A stretch of DNA of 12,910 nt from JAYTQG01 sp043746815 (lineage in GTDB: Bacteria; Actinomycetota; Thermoleophilia; Miltoncostaeales; Miltoncostaeaceae): positions 1 through 12,910 of the forward strand of contig JAYTQG010000020.1 of the NCBI GenBank assembly GCA_043746815.1, in the 5' to 3' direction. Under the pieces are notes generated by a model, which made no database searches, was not told the origin of the DNA, and worked only from the letters and a program-made list of their open reading frames with translations. The position numbers were made by a program, and so were the translations under genes. Below, in pieces: positions 5,182-12,872 of this stretch (its first letter is position 1; each line of letters opens with the position of its first letter).

Positions 5182-6924
5182 CTAATTGCCGCCCGGAGCT
5201 TTGGGCAAGGCAATTGCGTCCGGCGTCCCCGGGGGCACCGCGATCAGGTGTGGATCAGGCGCGTAGGTGGTCGAGAAGCGCTCGTCCTTGACGAGCGTCT
5301 CACCACGGTAGACACGGCGCGTTACCGTGACTGAGAAGCCCTTCCCACCGGGTTGGATATCGCGCTCCTCACCTGGCGCCAACGCATCGTTGATGATCTT
5401 TTGGGTTGGAGGATCGGTTTGAGCGAAGGGTTCGCTGGTAGCGAGTTCCACGCGACGTCCGAGCGGGCGAGAGTACATGTTGATCTTGATCCAACTGACA
5501 CCGGTTTCAGCGCGAATAAGGACAGGGACCGCCCAGTCGTTTCGGATGACCAGATCCGGTTCGGTCCAAGAGATCGTGGCATCCCGACCGGCCGGGTAGC
5601 GGCTGATGTACAGGCGATGCGGTGTGTGGCGGACCACGGTCAGTCCACTTTCCAGCGCCGCGTTGTACAGCGTTGTTGCGATCTGTGAGACGCCACCACC
5701 GACTGCCGGGATCTCGATGGTGCCAACAATCATCGGGGCCGCAACGAACCCTCGTTCTTCGGTGCGCCTGCCAAGGGCCTCGTTTAGGGAGAGCGTTCCC
5801 CCGACCGGGATGATTTGCCCGTCAAGGACCTTTGCTCCCAACGCAACGTTGATCACCCGGTCCTGGCCGGGGTTGAACGATGTTGAGTAGCCGCCGACCC
5901 GTTCGCTGATCTGCAACGAGCGGGCGGCCCTTGTTGTGAAGCTGGGCGCAATTGGGCGCAAACGTCCGATCACTGGTCGCGCCGAGGTCATCAGCCCAGC
6001 GGCCACCCTCGAGGTGTCAACGCTCAACCCGCCGCGGGACGGAGCAATCCGCGCATGCTCACCGTCGGTCACGAAATAGGCATCACGGGGCCGACGTTGC
6101 AGTCGCGCAAACGCACGTCTGAGTGGTCGCTCAAGTGCCGTCGGACTGAGCGATGCAGCTGATCCATTCATTCGTACGGCGCCAGCGAGCACCGGTCGGG
6201 GCAGCTCACGGACAAGTCCACCAATCCGGATTGTCGCCGGCTGCTCCAGAAACGACAGCGCCTGTGCCAGTGCACCTTTGGCCGTTTCAGTCGACGTCAC
6301 CGGCCGTTCTCGGAGCGCCGGCACTTCGAGCGTGGCGGGAACCGTCGACAGGTCGTCCGAGAGGAGTCGTCGAAGATCCTCCTGCCGCACGCTCAGCCCC
6401 TCGACGGCGGCGCGAACCGCCACGGTATCTCCCCGCGCGACCAGGGTCGCGTCCCGCGGCGAGCGGTCCAGCCGGGCCGCGACGTCAGCGACGTAGTTGT
6501 CCAGGGCATCACCCCGGTAGCTCACCGGGAGCTTGACCGCGACTGGTTCGCTGCCCGTCAACCGTTGAACGATCCGTCCGAACGGGCCTGGACGGTTTGC
6601 CTTCGCATCGACGAGCGCATCGTCGGTCAGGACGCGCGAGCCAAACGCGGACGGAGTGAAATGGTCGATGGCACGCCCGTCCAGCGTCAGCGTCACCGTG
6701 CGTGCAGCGAATTGGCGTCCTTTCGCCTCGAGTGCTGCCCGTACACGTGAGACATTCGTGTCCAGATTGATGCCCGCGACACGTGTGCCCGGGGCGACGC
6801 CGCTGACGGTGGCGATATCGATGGTAAAGGCCCCGACGGCGAGCAGGCAGAGGCCCCCAGCTGCGGTGGCAATGATTCGACGGCGACGGATGCGCTGTTG
6901 ATGCGCTGTTTGCGGGAGATTCAA
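5182..6924 (-). CDS. VanW-family envelope protein with peptidoglycan-binding-like domains
   Basis: This 580-aa protein has a basic N-terminus (QQRIRRRR) and one signal-anchor helix at about 17-36, then a large exported part. Residues of roughly 75-205 and 215-330 look like two repeats of the PG_binding_4 type seen before VanW domains; the second contains ARIAPSRGGLSVD. The VanW core runs from about 345 to 480, with YSTSFNPGQDRVINVALGA, PVGGTLSLNEALGRRT, the signature GGGVSQIATTLYNAALESGL and RYPAGRDATISW. A G5-like strand segment (VTVTRRVYRGETLVKDERF) lies near 532-550. Related proteins occur in glycopeptide-resistance clusters, but most are chromosomal envelope proteins of unknown activity; resistance should not be inferred. 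The TTG start has GGGAGG only one base away, and an in-frame TAA lies just upstream. It follows the hpnE stop by 12 nt, so it is probably the last gene of the squalene operon. Confidence 0.88.
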   Translation of the reverse strand: MNLPQTAHQQRIRRRRIIATAAGGLCLLAVGAFTIDIATVSGVAPGTRVAGINLDTNVSRVRAALEAKGRQFAARTVTLTLDGRAIDHFTPSAFGSRVLTDDALVDAKANRPGPFGRIVQRLTGSEPVAVKLPVSYRGDALDNYVADVAARLDRSPRDATLVARGDTVAVRAAVEGLSVRQEDLRRLLSDDLSTVPATLEVPALRERPVTSTETAKGALAQALSFLEQPATIRIGGLVRELPRPVLAGAVRMNGSAASLSPTALERPLRRAFARLQRRPRDAYFVTDGEHARIAPSRGGLSVDTSRVAAGLMTSARPVIGRLRPIAPSFTTRAARSLQISERVGGYSTSFNPGQDRVINVALGAKVLDGQIIPVGGTLSLNEALGRRTEERGFVAAPMIVGTIEIPAVGGGVSQIATTLYNAALESGLTVVRHTPHRLYISRYPAGRDATISWTEPDLVIRNDWAVPVLIRAETGVSWIKINMYSRPLGRRVELATSEPFAQTDPPTQKIINDALAPGEERDIQPGGKGFSVTVTRRVYRGETLVKDERFSTTYAPDPHLIAVPPGTPDAIALPKAPGGN

Positions 6925-6936
6925 ACCTCCCTGTTA

Positions 6937-8274
6937 CTACCGGGAAATCGTCCTGGAACCAAACGAGGGGGTTCCACTCGGCCCGAGCGCGGCGCGTGCG
7001 GCGAGGAGTCCACTGCGCACGGCCCCCTCCATGGTCGCAGGCCAGCCGGTGTCCGTCCACGCTCCGGCGATGGCCAGCCCGGCCTCAGCCGTGTGATTCG
7101 GAGGCCGCAATGCCGCCTGCCCAGGGGCGGGCGAAATCGTCGCGAGCGGCTCTTTGACGACGTGGACGCGCTCAAGCGCCGCGTGCCGGGCCGCTGGAAA
7201 GAGTTCACCCATCTCAGCGACGTATCGGTCGGCGATTCGCTCACGCGGAGTGTCGATATCGTCGGTCGCGGCGCTGACCGAGATGACAAGGTGTTGGCCG
7301 GGGCCATCGGACAGGTGAGATCGGTTGAACACCCACTGTGCCGGGCTATCGATCACGGCCAAAAATGGTCCTCGCATCACAGGGCGGTCATACCAGAGGT
7401 GGATGTTGACGATCGGACTTGAGCCAAGCCCCTGGCCGATGGTTGGCAGCGGCGCCACCTCTGCGATTCGCTCTGGCGGGAGCGCCAGGACAACGGCGTC
7501 TGCGGAGAGCCGTTCACCGGTTGAAAGTACGACCCCGGTGGCATCGGCCGCCAGGACGCCATGGTCGAGCATGATGGTGCCCCCGTAACGCCTGAGGAAG
7601 CGTGAGACGGATGGATTCACGAGCTCTCCGAGGCCGCTGCGTGCGTAGCCGATCGCGGAACCAGTCCGAGTTCTGAGGAGTCCCTCGCGAAACACCAGGG
7701 CCGCCAAGGTGGTTGATACCCGTGTACTGCGGTCGTTGCAGGTCGGGAGGACGATGAGGTCCCAGAAACGCTCAATCGCTTCCGGGCTCTGTCCCCGGTC
7801 GGCGAGCCAGTCCGCGAAGGAGGTTTCGTCAAGCGCGTGGCGTTCCTCTTCGGTCATCTTGATGAGGCTGGCAATCCCAACCATCACGTCACGTTTCTCG
7901 CGTATCGACAGGTGTGGGTACCTGGCGAATGACGGACCGATCGACAGTGGTGGCGGCAGAAGGCTCGCCGCGAGTACGCCGGTGGCCCCAGCGCGGTCCC
8001 GAACGGGAACGTGAAGGCGGCCTTGGAGCGTCGTGAGGTGCTCGGTGCCGAGCGTGCGAAGCAGCCACCGGTACGCACTGCAGCAACCGAGGAAGACGTG
8101 TTGTCCGTTGTCAATCTGGGGTCCGCGGGTTCCAAGGCGGAACGAAAACGCTTTCCCGCCGAGGAAGGGGCGCCGTTCGACGAGGGTCACCGCCGCGCCC
8201 TGCAACGCCCCTTCGCAGGCCGCGGCGATCCCGGCAAGTCCGCCGCCGCACACAACAAGGCGTGGCCGACTCAC
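6937..8274 (-). CDS. hpnE: Hydroxysqualene dehydroxylase / squalene-associated FAD oxidoreductase
   Basis: This 445-aa flavoprotein of the phytoene desaturase/amine oxidase type catalyses the last step of the three-gene squalene route: reductive removal of the hydroxyl from hydroxysqualene. The N-terminal Rossmann dinucleotide-binding site LVVCGGGLAGIAAA lies at 6-19, followed by LVERRPFLGGKAFSF at 31-45. The HpnE-like signature IDNGQHVFLGC is at 54-64. The middle has WDLIVLPTCND. The C-terminal FAD segment is AIAGAWTDTGWPATMEGAV. Carotenoid desaturases share the fold, but the position directly after hpnC and hpnD and the NGQH motif favour HpnE. The GTG start overlaps the hpnD stop (GTGA). 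Confidence 0.92.
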   Translation of the reverse strand: MSRPRLVVCGGGLAGIAAACEGALQGAAVTLVERRPFLGGKAFSFRLGTRGPQIDNGQHVFLGCCSAYRWLLRTLGTEHLTTLQGRLHVPVRDRAGATGVLAASLLPPPLSIGPSFARYPHLSIREKRDVMVGIASLIKMTEEERHALDETSFADWLADRGQSPEAIERFWDLIVLPTCNDRSTRVSTTLAALVFREGLLRTRTGSAIGYARSGLGELVNPSVSRFLRRYGGTIMLDHGVLAADATGVVLSTGERLSADAVVLALPPERIAEVAPLPTIGQGLGSSPIVNIHLWYDRPVMRGPFLAVIDSPAQWVFNRSHLSDGPGQHLVISVSAATDDIDTPRERIADRYVAEMGELFPAARHAALERVHVVKEPLATISPAPGQAALRPPNHTAEAGLAIAGAWTDTGWPATMEGAVRSGLLAARAALGPSGTPSFGSRTISR

Positions 8275-9131
8275 CGGGAGCGTGCCCCCGCGAGGACCTG
8301 ACGACCCGCGAGGGCCAACTTCCGCGGCCCCGAAAGGGATATCCGCTCGCGAAACACATCGAAGCCGCGCAGTTCGATCTCATCAAGGATCGACTCGTAG
8401 AGCCCCGCGAGGGTCCCGACGCACATCCGGGAGCGCTGATCAAGGAGTGGCAGCAGGCGCTTGCCTTGCACGAACAACTCCCGGGACCTCGTCGCTTGGC
8501 GGCCCAGGAGTGACGCGAGGTTGGGCGTGAGTTGGCCGCGCGAGATATCGGAGTCGCTCACACCGTGGGCGGCCATCTCGTCCTGGGGAAGGTAGATCCG
8601 GTCGCGCTCCGCATCCTCAGCCACGTCGCGCAGAATATTGACGATCTGCATGGCGACGCCCAAATCCGCCGCGTGCTGGGGTGCCCGAGGGTCGCTGAAT
8701 CCGAAGACGTGCAGGCTCAGGATTCCAACGCCACCTGCGACGCGATCGCAGTAGCCGGTCAGTGTCTCGACGTCCGGGTAGCGTCGGGTCGTGAGGTCCA
8801 TCTCAACGCCATCGATCAGCGCGTCAAAGGGGGCGCGCGGAATTTGAAACCGCTGGATCGCGTGGGCAAGGGCGACCAGCACGGCGTCGGTCTGATCCAC
8901 CTCGCCTCGGACGCAGTCATCAATTTCACGTCGCCGAGAAACGAGTGCAGCGCGCTTCCACTCCATTGACTCATCACCGTCGACGCTATCGTCGCACCGG
9001 CGACTAAAGGCATAAACCGCGTGGATTCCGTCGCGGCGTGGCCCGTCGAGCAGGATAAAGCCGTAGTAGAAGTTCCGTGCTTCGATTTTTGCGATCGCTC
9101 GGCAGCGCTCGTACGCCTCGTCAACCCTCAT
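8271..9131 (-). CDS. hpnD: Presqualene diphosphate synthase
   Basis: This 286-aa enzyme of the squalene/phytoene synthase family condenses two farnesyl diphosphates to presqualene diphosphate. The first aspartate-rich motif is D47-D-S-V-D51 in AFSRRCDDSVDGD. The second region is NILRDVAEDAERDRIYLP at 165-182, with D169 and D173 for magnesium binding. Motifs such as LIDGVEMDLTTRRYPDVETL (105-124) and YCDRVAGGVGIL (127-138) are typical of HpnD and of phytoene synthase. Alone it could be mistaken for CrtB. The neighbouring paralogue with HpnC features and hpnE downstream favour HpnD. ATGA overlaps couple it to hpnC before and hpnE after, so the three products are probably made in balanced amounts. 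Confidence 0.92.
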   Translation of the reverse strand: MRVDEAYERCRAIAKIEARNFYYGFILLDGPRRDGIHAVYAFSRRCDDSVDGDESMEWKRAALVSRRREIDDCVRGEVDQTDAVLVALAHAIQRFQIPRAPFDALIDGVEMDLTTRRYPDVETLTGYCDRVAGGVGILSLHVFGFSDPRAPQHAADLGVAMQIVNILRDVAEDAERDRIYLPQDEMAAHGVSDSDISRGQLTPNLASLLGRQATRSRELFVQGKRLLPLLDQRSRMCVGTLAGLYESILDEIELRGFDVFRERISLSGPRKLALAGRQVLAGARSR

Positions 9132-9985
9132 CGCGGGCGAATCAAATGCCGCGCAACACCTAACACGATCCGCGCTCGGCCGAGGCTTCCCGGCCTTGGC
9201 CGAGCGCGCAGTGTGTCGAACTGCGCTCGCGCGATCCGGTCACACAGCGCCTCGCCAGCGGCCGTGAACATTGCGATGTCGGGGCGCGCGCGACGGGACA
9301 CAAGCCCGGCCAGAGGCGCGCCAATCTGAAACAGGCGTCGCGTGCGTGCGATTTCGAACGCGATCAGGGAACGCACCTCGGGGGACGCCCCCGGTTCGCG
9401 GAGATCCTCCTCGGCGACTCTGAACTGGGCAAGGTGCTCGGCGGGAATGTAGATCCGATCGCGCTCATCAAGATCACGACGCACGTCCTGCCAAAAATTG
9501 ACGAGCTGCAGGCCGGTGCAGGTCGCGTCAGAGAGTCGCGCGAGCCGCTCATCCTGTTCGCCAAGGACACCAAGCACCATTCGCCCGACCGGCATCGCCG
9601 AGTGAGCGCAGTATGCGAACAGGTCCGCCTCCGTTGCCCATCGTCGCTGGCGCTGGTCCATCCGGTTGGCCTCGACGAGTTGACGAAACAGTTCCGCGTC
9701 AAGGCTTCGACGCCGAACAACATCCGCGAGGGCGACGAGGAGCGGCTCGCCGGGATCCTTTCCCGCAAACGCTGCGTCGAGCGCCTCCCCCCACTGCTCC
9801 AGATGCGCCAGTCGGTCTCCGGGAGATTCATCCCCGAGGTCGTCCGTGGACCGGCAGAAGCCGTAGATCGTCGCCAAGTCGCGCCGCTGGGATCGCTCCA
9901 ACAGTGTGAACAGAAGTGGAAAGTTCTCGTCGTGTCCCCGGAGTGTGGTCACCGGTGGCGCCGACATTGGCGCGGACGTCTTCAC
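9128..9985 (-). CDS. hpnC: Hydroxysqualene synthase
   Basis: This 285-aa paralogue of HpnD converts presqualene diphosphate to hydroxysqualene. Typical features are the N-terminal GHDENFPLL, the first aspartate motif GFCRSTDDLGDE (D48-D52), LVEANRMDQ in place of the HpnD-type DGVEMD, and the second motif NFWQDVRRDLDERDRIYIP at 163-181 (D167, D171). I used GTG 9985; ATG 9967 (codon 7) is also possible, and neither has a clear ribosome-binding site. Leucine 275 is encoded by TTA (plus positions 9161-9163), the only in-frame TTA I found by eye in the genes of this window. The gene begins the hpnCDE unit, 76 bp after the secreted-protein gene. Confidence 0.92.
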   Translation of the reverse strand: MKTSAPMSAPPVTTLRGHDENFPLLFTLLERSQRRDLATIYGFCRSTDDLGDESPGDRLAHLEQWGEALDAAFAGKDPGEPLLVALADVVRRRSLDAELFRQLVEANRMDQRQRRWATEADLFAYCAHSAMPVGRMVLGVLGEQDERLARLSDATCTGLQLVNFWQDVRRDLDERDRIYIPAEHLAQFRVAEEDLREPGASPEVRSLIAFEIARTRRLFQIGAPLAGLVSRRARPDIAMFTAAGEALCDRIARAQFDTLRARPRPGSLGRARIVLGVARHLIRPR

Positions 9986-10061
9986 GGGCGAATGCGACCA
10001 AACACGATGTCGGGAAGGTACAGGCCCACCGGTGCCGCCTGGCGGATGGGGCGCTGGCCGC

Positions 10062-10910
10062 TCAGGGAATTCGAACGAGCGTGCTTTTGACGCGGACGAC
10101 CCCAGGGCCGAAACGTCGGTCGAGGGTCTGCTGCAGGGTTCCGTCGTCGTAGACGACGTCCATTCGGACTACCCCAACGACCGCGTCGACCGCTGCTGAG
10201 AGCATGCCCGTCCGCGGCAAGGCTGCGAGGGTGCGGTTCAGCTGGGGTATCCGGAAGCCGCCTGCGACGACACACAGGTTGCCCGGATAGCGCGCCCGAA
10301 GGTCCGCACGGTGCGCGGCGACGTTGGCGGCAAATCGTACGTTGAGGACGACGCGTTGCTGGGTTTCGTCGGGCCATATCGCACTGAGGTCGCTGAGCCG
10401 GTGGGCGTAGGCCGTAACGCGCTGGCGCAGCGGGGCGAAGCCACGGGATCGGCTTCGCGGAATCCAGCCGCCGGATGGGGCCTTGCACGGCGTCGCAAAA
10501 CGCTTCTTCACGTTGGCTCCCGGGAGATCCCTCGACCTCACGGGTGTAGGCGGAGCCGTCAAGGTAACTGCACGACCATCGAAGGTTCCGGCGAGTACGT
10601 AGGGCCCGCCCCACGTGACCCCCCGCACGGAGGTCTTGCCATTGACCTTGGACCAATCCCACCCCACGATGTCCGGGCCCCCGCATTGTGGTGGGAGTGA
10701 TTGCCGAACCACAAAGCAAATCTGAGGTCCGTGAGCGCCAGGGGGCGTGGCGGAGCGGTCGCGTTCCAAGACCAGCGATGCGATGGTTCGAACACGGACG
10801 TGGATTGACGCGCCGGTGGCGGCCTCACCTGCTCCGGTGCCGCTAACTGACGCAAGTGCAACGGCAGCCGCGGACAGTGTGAAAACCCATTTGCGCGCAG
10901 GCGTTACCAC
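10062..10910 (-). CDS. Secreted protein with four cysteines, function unknown
   Basis: This 282-aa protein has a signal peptide: basic MVTPARKW, hydrophobic VFTLSAAAVALASVSG, with probable cleavage after an Ala near residues 29-32. The mature part has four cysteines (C65, C76, C142, C213) that could form two disulfides. A conspicuous motif, PPQCGGPDIVGWDW, lies at 73-86. I recall this QCGGPxxxGWDW pattern, followed by a TWGGPYVLAGTFDG-like segment, from a widespread set of unnamed exported actinobacterial proteins. A GTG start has GGAG eight bases upstream. It faces away from the sigma factor gene across 110 bp and precedes hpnC. It may share a promoter region with the sigma factor and might be one of its targets, but no matching motif is visible. 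Confidence 0.82.
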   Translation of the reverse strand: MVTPARKWVFTLSAAAVALASVSGTGAGEAATGASIHVRVRTIASLVLERDRSATPPGAHGPQICFVVRQSLPPQCGGPDIVGWDWSKVNGKTSVRGVTWGGPYVLAGTFDGRAVTLTAPPTPVRSRDLPGANVKKRFATPCKAPSGGWIPRSRSRGFAPLRQRVTAYAHRLSDLSAIWPDETQQRVVLNVRFAANVAAHRADLRARYPGNLCVVAGGFRIPQLNRTLAALPRTGMLSAAVDAVVGVVRMDVVYDDGTLQQTLDRRFGPGVVRVKSTLVRIP

Positions 10911-10978
10911 GTATTCGACTCCGTCTCCGATGCCACCGTTGATGATAACGGGGGACGGTGTGGCCTCCTCTCCATTGT

Positions 10979-10995
10979 CGCTGGGACCTCCAGCG
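10979..10995 (+). repeat. Small hairpin in the sigma-factor leader
   Basis: CGCTGG (10979-10984) and CCAGCG (10990-10995) form a 6-bp stem with a 5-nt loop, ending 14 nt before the GGAGG ribosome-binding site of the sigma gene. A second short repeat, CCGTT/AACGG (10936-10951), lies earlier in the same 110-bp divergent gap. Either could be an operator or an RNA structure. No clear ECF-type -35/-10 pair is seen in the gap. Confidence 0.3.
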
Positions 10996-11020
10996 GACTG
11001 CCGGGCGTAGGAGGTACGAC

Positions 11021-11605
11021 GTGATCACGACCCTCGACGAGCCCGAACACGCCGCGAGTCCGCGTTATCGTCCCGACGTGGGGGAGCCTCAACACGAGTC
11101 TGACCGGGCGCTCGTGCGACGTGCCCAGGCCGGATCTACTGTCGCGTTCGGTGAGCTATATCGCCGGTATTGGCCGCTCGCCTACCGAACGGTCGTGGTG
11201 ATCGTCCAGGATGCCGCACTCGCGGAGGACATCGCGCAGGAGGTCTTCATGGCCGCGATTCGCAGTTTGGACCGGTTTGACCGACGACGCCCGTTCGCTC
11301 CGTGGCTCGCCCGCATCGCAGCGAACCGGGCCATCGACGCGACCCGCGCCCGTTCACGGCGCGCCGAGGCCTCGTTGGGCGGCGTCGAGATCGCCCACCT
11401 TGATCCGGAGAGCGACGGCGCAATCGTTCGCATGATTGGACGCCTCCCGGAGGATCAGCGAGCAGTCGTCGCCCTTCGGTACGTCGCTGACTTGACGCCG
11501 GGCGAAATCGCGGATGCACTCGATCTACCCCGAGGCACCGTCAACTCGCGGCTGCGGCGCGGGTTGGACGGCCTTGCGGGAATGATCCGGGAGGTGGAGC
11601 AGTGA
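11021..11605 (+). CDS. ECF-type RNA polymerase sigma factor
   Basis: This 194-aa sigma-70 family factor of the extracytoplasmic-function group has only regions 2 and 4. Region 2 runs from about 28 to 110: DRALVRRAQAGSTVAFGELY, then DAALAEDIAQEVFMAAI (core RNA polymerase binding and -10 recognition), then PWLARIAANRAIDATR. Region 4 runs from about 137 to 190: LPEDQRAVVALRYVADLT, then the helix-turn-helix GEIADALDLPRGTVNSRLRR for -35 recognition. GTG 11021 is chosen because GGAGG (11010-11014) sits six bases upstream; the frame is open back to 10958 but lacks such a site. The stop overlaps the GTG of the next gene, the classic sigma/anti-sigma coupling. It probably controls envelope-related genes, since its partner is a membrane protein. 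Confidence 0.94.
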   Translation: MITTLDEPEHAASPRYRPDVGEPQHESDRALVRRAQAGSTVAFGELYRRYWPLAYRTVVVIVQDAALAEDIAQEVFMAAIRSLDRFDRRRPFAPWLARIAANRAIDATRARSRRAEASLGGVEIAHLDPESDGAIVRMIGRLPEDQRAVVALRYVADLTPGEIADALDLPRGTVNSRLRRGLDGLAGMIREVEQ

Positions 11606-12765
11606 GCCTTCGCCCGAGTGAGGACCGTATCCGTGACGCACTCGCGCAGGTCGACGCGCCTGACGAGGTCCGTGAGCGCTCGTGGTCCGCGATTGACGAG
11701 GCCTTCCGTTCGCGCGAGCCCGTTGTCCACCACCGCCGTTGGCCGGTGGTCGCGGCTGCCCTTGCCATTGTCAGCGGGGGTGTTGCAGTTGCCCCGCCCG
11801 GGCGGGCGATTGCAAGTTGGGTGCGGCGTTCGTTTTCGTCGGCTCCGAAGCCAGGCCCAGCCCCGCTTGTCGTCCCAGGAGTTGGCAGGCTGCTGATCGC
11901 CACGGGAGACGGTATTTGGTCGCTGCGCGCAGGTCACGGCGGCGGGCGACTTCTCGGTCGGTATGCGGAGGCAAGCTGGTCGCCTCGCTGCCTCAATGTC
12001 CTTGTGACCGACGGACGGACGCTTTCGGCGATCGATCCGGATACGGGTCTGACCCACTGGAACGCCCGGGGCGGCGTCGTCCACACACTTGCCTGGGCTC
12101 CGAACCGGTACCGAGTGTCGTACCTCGTCGGCTCCGACCTTCGCGTCGCGACGGGCGATGGCACGACTGACTCGCTCCTCGCGAGGAACGTCGTGGGCAT
12201 CCCCGCCTGGCGGCCAGCTGCGGGCGGACCCGGCAACGTCCTCGCGTTCACGACCGCTGCGGGATTCCTTGAAACCCTGGACGTCGACACCCGCCAGGCT
12301 GTTCTTCCTCGCGAACGTGTCGATGCCCCCGGGCAGACGGCCTGGTCCGCGGACGGAGGCCGCCGCTTTTTCCTGGGTGATCAGACCGTCGAAGTATTCG
12401 ATGCGACTGGGCGACGAAGGATTGCGACTCGGCTCGCGGGGGCGAGGCGGCCAGTCGAGATTCTCGCCGCGCCAGCAGGTACAAATCTCCTGGTCGCCAG
12501 TGCCGATGGGTCATTGCGGGTGATCGATGCCGATACGGGAGCGGTTCAGCTACTCGGACGTTTTGGCCCGTCGCCGATACAAGCGGTGTGGTCGCCGGAT
12601 GGGAACCGTGTACTCGTCGCGGAGCCGACGAATGATGAACTCCAGATCGTGACGCTCGGCGGGCGAGTCGGTCGAATCCGGATCACGGGCGTCAGCGAAC
12701 GCCTCGCCGGTGCCGGGACCCCGTCGCCACTGACCCAGCGGCCAATTCAGGGCTGGTGCGGCTAG
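11602..12765 (+). CDS. Membrane-anchored beta-propeller protein, probable anti-sigma factor
   Basis: This 387-aa protein has three parts. Residues 1-46 are a short cytoplasmic segment with a helix (SEDRIRDALAQVDAPDEVRE). About 47-65 is one transmembrane helix (WPVVAAALAIVSGGVAVA). From about 88 onward lies an extracellular propeller built of WSPDG-type blades, with WSP/WAP/WRP/WSA/WSP triplets at 126, 165, 203, 248 and 330, and IDPDTG/VDVDT/IDADTG strands between. I recall this arrangement, including APPGRAIASWVR after the membrane helix, from sigma-linked WD40-like proteins of Thermoleophilia. No zinc anti-sigma HxxxCxxC motif is present; the only cysteines are C130 and C386. Direct overlap with the sigma gene argues that the short N-terminus binds the sigma factor and the propeller senses something outside. 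The anti-sigma role is inferred from position and topology. Confidence 0.82.
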   Translation: MSLRPSEDRIRDALAQVDAPDEVRERSWSAIDEAFRSREPVVHHRRWPVVAAALAIVSGGVAVAPPGRAIASWVRRSFSSAPKPGPAPLVVPGVGRLLIATGDGIWSLRAGHGGGRLLGRYAEASWSPRCLNVLVTDGRTLSAIDPDTGLTHWNARGGVVHTLAWAPNRYRVSYLVGSDLRVATGDGTTDSLLARNVVGIPAWRPAAGGPGNVLAFTTAAGFLETLDVDTRQAVLPRERVDAPGQTAWSADGGRRFFLGDQTVEVFDATGRRRIATRLAGARRPVEILAAPAGTNLLVASADGSLRVIDADTGAVQLLGRFGPSPIQAVWSPDGNRVLVAEPTNDELQIVTLGGRVGRIRITGVSERLAGAGTPSPLTQRPIQGWCG

Positions 12766-12814
12766 TGGTCTGACGCGGGAATGAGGTGGTGGTTCCGGCG
12801 AGCGAGACCGAGCA

Positions 12815-12872
12815 GCTGGGGCCGCCGCCAGGCGTCCCCAGCGTCGTGAAGTGTTGGACCATCGTCCAACAC
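12815..12872 (+). terminator. Tandem hairpins after the anti-sigma gene
   Basis: Two stems lie 50 bp after the stop. GCTGGGG (12815-12821) pairs with CCCCAGC (12836-12842), with a possible GCC/GGC inner stem. GTGTTGGAC (12851-12859) pairs perfectly with GTCCAACAC (12864-12872) around a 4-nt loop. No long T-run follows directly, although TTTCTT occurs near 12890. They may end the sigma operon transcript, or the second may be an operator or leader element of a gene beyond the window. The remaining 145 bp (12766-12910) show no supported ORF. Confidence 0.42.

Noticed and set aside
5182..6924. Glycopeptide-resistance gene call for the VanW protein
   Set aside because: No vanHAX or vanRS genes are nearby, and VanW domains are common in chromosomal envelope proteins.
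8271..9985. Carotenoid genes (crtB-like) instead of hpnC/hpnD
   Set aside because: Two paralogous synthases followed by an HpnE-like oxidoreductase, all with 4-nt overlaps, is the squalene arrangement. A single crtB with crtI would be expected for carotenoids.
9434..10090. 218-aa open frame on the plus strand
   Set aside because: It is antisense to hpnC, whose catalytic motifs are clear.
9982..10719. 245-aa open frame on the minus strand
   Set aside because: It is an alternative frame of the secreted-protein gene, which has a signal peptide and a coherent sequence; this frame has neither.
10911..11020. Autoregulated ECF promoter upstream of the sigma gene
   Set aside because: A few GGGAC-like sequences occur, but none has a matching -10 at a proper distance clear of the ribosome-binding site.
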